A model generated the notes under the pieces. It saw nothing but the letters and a program-made list of their open reading frames with translations, did not search any database and was not told the origin of the DNA. From Alphaproteobacteria bacterium (GTDB lineage: Bacteria > Pseudomonadota > Alphaproteobacteria > ATCC43930 > CGMCC-115725), in contig JAFAWI010000080.1 of the NCBI GenBank assembly GCA_019241915.1, positions 1 to 11,274 on the forward strand: 11,274 bases of DNA, read 5' to 3'. Shown one piece after another: positions 7,634 to 11,274 of the stretch (its first letter is position 1; every line of letters starts with the position of its first letter). The position numbers and the translations under genes are program-made.

Positions 7634-8302
7634 TCAAAAGTCTAAGTCGGCATAGTGCTTCGGCGGCGGCAGGCCTGGCATATGATCGGCGAGGATCGCG
7701 CGAAAGCTGGGGCGCGACTTGATCCGGGCATACCATTCGCGCGCCGGCTCGTGCTGGTCCCACGGCACGTCGCCGAGGTAATCGAGTGTCGATAGATGCG
7801 CCGCCGCGGTGATGTCAGCGACCGAGAAATGGTCGCCGGCGAGCCAGCGCCGGCGATCGACGAGGTAGCCGATATAGTCGAGGTGGTGCGGCAGGTTGGC
7901 GTGTCCGGCGCGGATCGCCTGCGAGTTCGGCTGGCCCTCGCCGACCATCCGCTTCAACATCTTCTCGCCGACCAGGTTTGCGGTCACCTCGCGATCCATC
8001 TTGATGTCGAACCAGCCGACGAGCCGGCGCACCTCGGCGCGGTCGACCGCGTTGATGCCGATCAGCAGTTTGTCGCGATAGACCTCGTCGAGATATTCGA
8101 CGATGGCGTCGGTGCCGGCGAGCACCGTGCTGTCGGGCTCGATCAGCACCGGCACCTCGCCGGCCGGATTGAGCGCGAGGAATTCCGGACGCCGTTCCCA
8201 CGGCTTTTCGGCCTTCATCGTGAAGTCGAGATTCTTTTCCGCCAGCACAAGGCGCACCTTGCGCGCGAACGGCGACAGCAGCGAATGATAGAGGACGCGC
8301 AT
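7634..8302 (-). CDS. fzlA: FzlA, FtsZ-binding GST-fold cell-division protein
   Basis: The 222-residue protein has a two-domain glutathione S-transferase fold: thioredoxin-like about 1-75, all-helical about 85-205. Several blocks are those I know from Caulobacter FzlA: LAEKNLDF and EKPWERRPEFLALNPAGEVPVL (20-53), HHLDYIGYLVDRRRWLAGD (139-157), AAAHLSTLDYLGDV (166-179), YARIKSRPSFRAILAD (191-206) and the terminal PPPKHYADLDF. The classical GST glutathione-contact ES pair before AI..YL is replaced by GT (63-64), which agrees with FzlA being a non-enzymatic GST homologue. In Caulobacter FzlA dimers bind and curve FtsZ filaments. There they are needed for constriction and for signalling to the FtsW/FtsI wall synthase, and the conserved C-terminal tail is important. 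The same cytoplasmic role at the division site is expected here. The start is ATG 8302. There is no Shine-Dalgarno, but a TACAAT -10 box ends 8 nt before it, suggesting a leaderless transcript. It lies downstream of the radical SAM gene with a 120-bp gap. Confidence 0.94.
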   Translation of the reverse strand: MRVLYHSLLSPFARKVRLVLAEKNLDFTMKAEKPWERRPEFLALNPAGEVPVLIEPDSTVLAGTDAIVEYLDEVYRDKLLIGINAVDRAEVRRLVGWFDIKMDREVTANLVGEKMLKRMVGEGQPNSQAIRAGHANLPHHLDYIGYLVDRRRWLAGDHFSVADITAAAHLSTLDYLGDVPWDQHEPAREWYARIKSRPSFRAILADHMPGLPPPKHYADLDF

Positions 8303-8310
8303 GACGCCAA

Positions 8311-8337
8311 ATTGTACCGGCCGGCGCTTGCCGTGAA
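8311..8337 (-). promoter_or_regulatory. putative sigma-70-type promoter of fzlA
   Basis: Read on the minus strand, TTCACG (8337-8332) is followed after 15 nt by TACAAT (8316-8311). Shifting the -35 to GTTCAC gives 16 nt. TACAAT matches the -10 consensus at five of six positions and stands out in a GC-rich spacer. Only 8 nt separate it from the fzlA ATG, so transcription would start at or within two bases of the start codon. The -35 is weak and the spacing short. The call rests mainly on the -10 box and the missing ribosome-binding site. Confidence 0.5.
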
Positions 8338-8422
8338 CATCGCCCGTCGTGCGCCGCGGCCCAGCGCAGAATGCCGCGTCGGGCCTTTCCGGACGAGGCA
8401 GTTCGGCTCGCGCCCGATTCGC

Positions 8423-10237
8423 CTATTCGGCCGCGGTTTGCTCCGGCAGGGCCGCGCCGGCCGATTGCCGCGCGCGCAGCGCATCGTCGCGCCGCTTGCG
8501 CGCCAGCGCCGCCTCGCCGCCGCTCGTCGCATGATAGAGGTCGAGCGTTTCCAGTTCGTCGGCTTGCGGTGCGGTCGCGATATCACTGTAGGCAAAGCGG
8601 TCGGGCGCGGCGCGCACCTCGTTGTGGATCGCGTTCCAGCGGCGGTAGAGCCGCCAGTAACGCCACACCTTGGAGGCGGTCTCGCCGAGGTAGCTTGTGT
8701 AGAACCGCGTCCGGCCTTCGACCGGCAGGCCAAAGCGGCGGTCGCGCCGTGACTTGCAGCGGACCGCGCCGCCTTCGAGCGGATGCACGTCTTCGTACGC
8801 GACCATCAGCCGGAACCACAGCAGGGTCGACAGCGTCGTGCCGGTGCGGCCGCGCGGGTTGGCGGCGATGCGCCGGAGAATGGTGCGGACATGATCGTCC
8901 GAATAGAACGAGTCCCAGGCGGCGCGGTAAGCGTCCTCCCATTCCCGCGTCGACATCTTCGGGTGGGTCGCAACGACGTGGTCGAGGTCGTATTTGTTGA
9001 GGTCGGGGTCCATCCACGCGCCGTCGAGCCACATCTTTTTGTGGTCTTCGGAACCCGGCAGCGGCGTCAGGAAAAAGAATTCGAGAACATCGACCGGCAG
9101 TTCGCGCTTGATGATCTCGACATCGCGCAGGATCGAGTCCTTGGTGTCGCCGGGAAAGCCGGTGATGTACCCGGCATAGGTGATCGCGCCCGCGTCATGC
9201 CATTGCTGCAGCATGGTGCGGTATTCGGTGATCTTGTTCTGGTGCTTCTTGGCGCCGAGCAGATTGTCCGGGTTGATGTTTTCGAGCCCGATAAAGACCC
9301 GGCGCACCCCGGCTTTCGACGCCTTCTCGATAAACCCGGGAATGCGATGGCATAGCGTATCGACCTGGATCGTAAAGCCGATGTCGAGACCCTGACCGCG
9401 CAGGTCGGCCATCCGGTCGAACAGCGCCTCCCAGTTGCGGTTGCGCGCGAAATTGTCGTCGGTGACGAAAAAGCGCCTGATGCCTTGGGCGCAGTTGTCG
9501 CGCACGCATCGTTCGAGGTCGTCGGGCGAGCGCCAGCGGCTCTTGCGGCCCTGGACGTTGATGATCGTGCAGAACGAGCATTGGTAAGGGCAGCCGCGGC
9601 CGAGGTCGATGCTCGACAGCGAGCCGGAGGTTCGCTTGACATGCTTCTGCGGCAGAATCGGCGCCGGCTCGCCTTCGAGCCCGGGCAGCTCGTCCATGTG
9701 GTTGTAGAGCGGCTTGAGCCCGCCGCTCCAGGCGTCGCGCAGCACCGTATCGAGCCGCCCGCCCTCGGCTTCGCCGGCAAAAAACGCGATGCCCATCGCC
9801 TGGGCCTCGCGCATTTCCGGCGGCATCTCCGGGAGCATCGCGATGCACCCGGAGACATGGAAACCGCCGATGCAGACCGGGAGGCCGGCGGCAAGGAACG
9901 GCCGCGCCAGATCGACCGCACGCGGAAACTGGTTCGACTGGACGCCGACCAACCCGATCAGCGCGCGCCCGCCGGCACGGCGGATGCGGCGGATGATCCG
10001 GTCGGGCCGCACCCGCCGGTTGGTCTCGTCGTAGGTGTCGATTTCGAGGGCTACCTGCGGACCCAGCACCTGGCGGCGTTGCACGTCGCGGGCGAGCCCG
10101 TTGAGGCAGGCGAGCGTGTTCGACGGGATCGCCGAGCGGTACCAGCGGATCGGATAGCCGTCGTCGTCGTAATGCGTCGGCTTGATCAGCACGAAATGAA
10201 AAGGTTCGGCGCTGTCCACGCTGGTCCGGGCGACCAT
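8423..10237 (-). CDS. B12-binding-domain radical SAM protein, function unknown
   Basis: The protein is 604 residues from ATG 10237. An in-frame ATG at 10243 adds two residues, but its AGGG abuts the codon, while for 10237 the spacing is 6 nt. Residues about 12-200 form a cobalamin-binding-type Rossmann domain; LPVCIGGFHVSG (119-130) matches the GGxHxx strand-loop of this class. The radical SAM core follows with CPYQCSFC, a CX3CX2C motif (Cys216, 220, 223) that binds the [4Fe-4S] cluster. Typical barrel motifs are FFVTDDNF (256-263), FIGLEN (315-320) and GYITGFPGDT (356-365). I see no canonical DxHxxG motif, so cobalamin, if bound, may lack a lower histidine ligand. The C-terminal region (about 415-604) is basic and aromatic-rich (for example RYWRLYRRW at 526-534) and unfamiliar; it may bind substrate or membrane. 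Such enzymes do methylations, cyclisations or other radical chemistry. No substrate gene is nearby. The gene follows trmJ by about 70 nt and may share its transcript. Confidence 0.92.
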   Translation of the reverse strand: MVARTSVDSAEPFHFVLIKPTHYDDDGYPIRWYRSAIPSNTLACLNGLARDVQRRQVLGPQVALEIDTYDETNRRVRPDRIIRRIRRAGGRALIGLVGVQSNQFPRAVDLARPFLAAGLPVCIGGFHVSGCIAMLPEMPPEMREAQAMGIAFFAGEAEGGRLDTVLRDAWSGGLKPLYNHMDELPGLEGEPAPILPQKHVKRTSGSLSSIDLGRGCPYQCSFCTIINVQGRKSRWRSPDDLERCVRDNCAQGIRRFFVTDDNFARNRNWEALFDRMADLRGQGLDIGFTIQVDTLCHRIPGFIEKASKAGVRRVFIGLENINPDNLLGAKKHQNKITEYRTMLQQWHDAGAITYAGYITGFPGDTKDSILRDVEIIKRELPVDVLEFFFLTPLPGSEDHKKMWLDGAWMDPDLNKYDLDHVVATHPKMSTREWEDAYRAAWDSFYSDDHVRTILRRIAANPRGRTGTTLSTLLWFRLMVAYEDVHPLEGGAVRCKSRRDRRFGLPVEGRTRFYTSYLGETASKVWRYWRLYRRWNAIHNEVRAAPDRFAYSDIATAPQADELETLDLYHATSGGEAALARKRRDDALRARQSAGAALPEQTAAE

Positions 10238-10272
10238 CGGCATCCCTGTCGTGCGCGGGCAAACCGCAGGTA

Positions 10273-10303
10273 GCGCAGCTTAAGCGGCGTTGCGCCGCTG
10301 CGC
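10273..10303. other. inverted repeat between trmJ and the radical SAM gene
   Basis: GCGCAGC (10273-10279) is complementary to GCTGCGC (10297-10303). Within it, AGCGGCG (10283-10289) is complementary to CGCCGCT (10293-10299) around TTG. The two stems compete. In the direction of trmJ transcription no T-run follows, so it could be a processing or attenuation hairpin but is a poor intrinsic terminator. Confidence 0.4.
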
Positions 10304-10307
10304 GACT

Positions 10308-11096
10308 CTATTCGGATTCGCCGCGGTCGCGCCCCGGCTTGGCGCGCGGCCCCATGAACGAGGTGACGACGCCGTGCAGCGTGCGCAATTCCTGCTCGGT
10401 GGGGCTGGCGCGCTGAAAGAAGTTGCGCAGATTGCGGAATAGGCTCGGCCGCTTGTCGGGGTGGCGGATAAAGCCGCTGTCGACCAGCGCCTCCTCGAAA
10501 TGGTCGAAGAACCGCACCAGTTCGTCCTTGTTGGCCGGGCGGCTGTGCCCGATGTGGAGGAATTCGGCCGCCGGTTCCTCGCGCGCGATAAACCATTCAT
10601 AGCCGACGATCAGCACCGCCTGCGCCAGGTTGAGCGATGAGAAACCGGGGTTGAGCGGCACGGTCAGCACCGTGTCGGCAAGCGCGATGTCGTCATTGAC
10701 GAGGCCGGTGCGCTCCGGGCCGAACACCACGCCGCAGGGCTCATCGGCGGCGAGATAGCCGCGCATCTCGGCCGCCGCCAGACGCGGGATGACGGCGCGC
10801 TTGACCATATAGCGGTCGCGTGCGGTCGCGGCGTAGACATGGCGCAGATCGGCGATCGCGGCGCGCAGGTCGGGGTAGAGGCGCGCCTTGCCGAGCACGC
10901 TGTCGGCGCCGCTCGCGGCGTTGACAGCCTTGGGGTTGGGCCAGCCGTCGCGCGGCCGCACCAGGCGCAGATCGTCGAGCCCGCAATTGAGCATGGCCCG
11001 CGCCGCGGTGCCGATGTTCTCGCCGAGCTGCGGCTCGACCAGCACGATCGCCGGCCCGCCGGTCAGCTGCGGCTTGTTATGGTCGGTGCCGGCCAA
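10308..11096 (-). CDS. trmJ: tRNA (cytidine/uridine-2'-O-)-methyltransferase TrmJ (SPOUT family)
   Basis: The 262-residue protein is close to the usual TrmJ length and carries all three SPOUT motifs: GENIGTAARAM (25-35) with Asn27 and Arg33, FGPERTGL (125-132) with Glu128, and VPLNPGFSSLNLAQA (146-160) with the knotted SAM-binding loop. The family 2'-O-methylates nucleotide 32 in the anticodon loop of several tRNAs, using SAM, as a cytoplasmic dimer. The C-terminal extension (about 170-262), with RPANKDELVRFFDH and RNFFQR, fits the TrmJ dimer and tRNA-recognition domain rather than TrmL or TrmH. The start is TTG 11096. An in-frame TGA two codons upstream rules out any earlier start, and the conserved sequence begins at residue 15. 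GGTGAGGG sits directly against the TTG, so initiation may be weak. Next along the transcript is the radical SAM gene. Upstream is a REP-like element and the TAACAGGAGG cluster. Confidence 0.93.
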   Translation of the reverse strand: MAGTDHNKPQLTGGPAIVLVEPQLGENIGTAARAMLNCGLDDLRLVRPRDGWPNPKAVNAASGADSVLGKARLYPDLRAAIADLRHVYAATARDRYMVKRAVIPRLAAAEMRGYLAADEPCGVVFGPERTGLVNDDIALADTVLTVPLNPGFSSLNLAQAVLIVGYEWFIAREEPAAEFLHIGHSRPANKDELVRFFDHFEEALVDSGFIRHPDKRPSLFRNLRNFFQRASPTEQELRTLHGVVTSFMGPRAKPGRDRGESE

Positions 11097-11097
11097 C

Positions 11098-11148
11098 CCT
11101 CACCCGTCGCGCTGCGCGCATCACCCTCTCCCGCAAGCGGGAGAGGGG
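11098..11148. repeat. REP-like element with perfect 11-bp hairpin
   Basis: CCCTCTCCCGC (11124-11134), loop AA, then GCGGGAGAGGG (11137-11147) form a perfect stem. It is preceded by CCCTCACCC and GCGCTGCGCGC, a combination I recognise as a dispersed repeat of GC-rich proteobacterial chromosomes. It begins one base from the trmJ start codon and supplies the in-frame stop upstream of it. In trmJ's own transcript it would form a stable 5' hairpin. No T-tract follows on either strand. Confidence 0.75.
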
Positions 11149-11171
11149 ACAATCCGTCTGGTTTCGCGAAT

Positions 11172-11225
11172 TAACAGGAGGCCGCCTCCTGTTATCCTCC
11201 TGTTATCGCGCAACCTAACAGGAGG
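11172..11225. promoter_or_regulatory. four-copy TAACAGGAGG cluster (operator array or SD-masking RNA structure)
   Basis: Four exact copies of one 10-mer occur within 54 bp: TAACAGGAGG at 11172-11181 (plus), CCTCCTGTTA at 11185-11194 and 11196-11205 (minus), and TAACAGGAGG at 11216-11225 (plus). Copies 1 and 2 form a perfect 23-bp inverted repeat with a CCG loop. Copies 2 and 3 are an 11-bp tandem repeat (CCTCCTGTTAT), one helical turn apart. Copies 3 and 4 form a second perfect inverted repeat with a 10-nt loop. The cluster lies between trmJ and a possible plus-strand gene, so it could bind a dimeric regulator. In plus-strand RNA, copy 4 contains AGGAGG, 11 nt before the TTG at 11237, and would be masked by copy 3. 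I do not recognise the binding protein. Confidence 0.75.
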
Positions 11226-11236
11226 ACGAGGACGCA

Positions 11237-11274
11237 TTGGCAGCACGCGCGACAACAAGCGGGACCGGCCGTTA
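11237..11274 (+). CDS. possible 5' end of a plus-strand gene, product unknown
   Basis: TTG 11237 is preceded by GAGGA at 4-nt spacing and AGGAGG at 11-nt spacing. It opens a frame of 12 codons (reading M/L-AARATTSGTGR) to the window edge; the last two bases, TA, begin the next codon. No ATG or GTG is available in this stretch. The position after an elaborate regulatory spacer, divergent from trmJ, supports a gene start here, but 12 codons are too few to identify a product. Confidence 0.3.
   Translation, partial: MAARATTSGTGR

Noticed and set aside
6547..7722. 391-codon plus-strand frame across the minus-strand membrane protein
   Set aside because: The translation is Gln/Arg/Asp-rich, as expected for the complement of a hydrophobic GC-rich gene, and it runs through the dispersed repeat.
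11124..11147. Intrinsic terminator at the CCCTCTCCCGC hairpin
   Set aside because: The stem is perfect, but neither strand has a following T-tract and no gene ends here. It fits a dispersed REP-like repeat instead.

Overview
The window is GC-rich chromosomal DNA from an alphaproteobacterium. The strongest lineage marker is a near-canonical FzlA, the GST-fold FtsZ regulator, which is known only from that class. Codon use (strong GC bias at third positions, several TTG starts) and two dispersed repeats of types common in alphaproteobacterial genomes fit this. I cannot place it below class level. There are no rRNAs, tRNAs, CRISPR arrays, phage genes or transposase genes.

Layout, left to right. 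(1) 1-3127, minus strand: a three-gene set transcribed MFS exporter -> SDR oxidoreductase/epimerase -> ketopantoate-reductase-like protein. The MFS and SDR genes share an ATGA overlap. The third gene runs off the left edge. (2) 3257-5966, plus strand: a secreted TPR protein followed 19 nt later by a large polytopic membrane protein, divergent from the MFS gene across a 129-bp spacer. (3) 5971-7497, minus strand: a second polytopic membrane protein that converges on the first. Their stop codons lie 4 bp apart inside a perfect 12-bp palindrome. (4) 7634-11096, minus strand: trmJ (tRNA 2'-O-methyltransferase), a cobalamin-binding-type radical SAM protein, and fzlA. fzlA appears to have its own promoter almost on top of its start codon. 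(5) 11097-11274: a regulatory spacer divergent from trmJ. It holds a REP-like hairpin and a tight cluster of four copies of TAACAGGAGG in two orientations, just before what may be the start of another plus-strand gene.

The genes are mostly housekeeping or conserved unknowns, and I do not see one coherent new multi-gene system. The most interesting signals are non-coding. One is the four-copy TAACAGGAGG cluster, which could be an operator array, an RNA structure that hides a Shine-Dalgarno sequence, or both. Another is the apparently leaderless fzlA promoter. A third is that two unrelated dispersed repeats each sit against, or contain, the start of the neighbouring gene. The radical SAM protein and the two convergent membrane proteins are the main protein-level unknowns.
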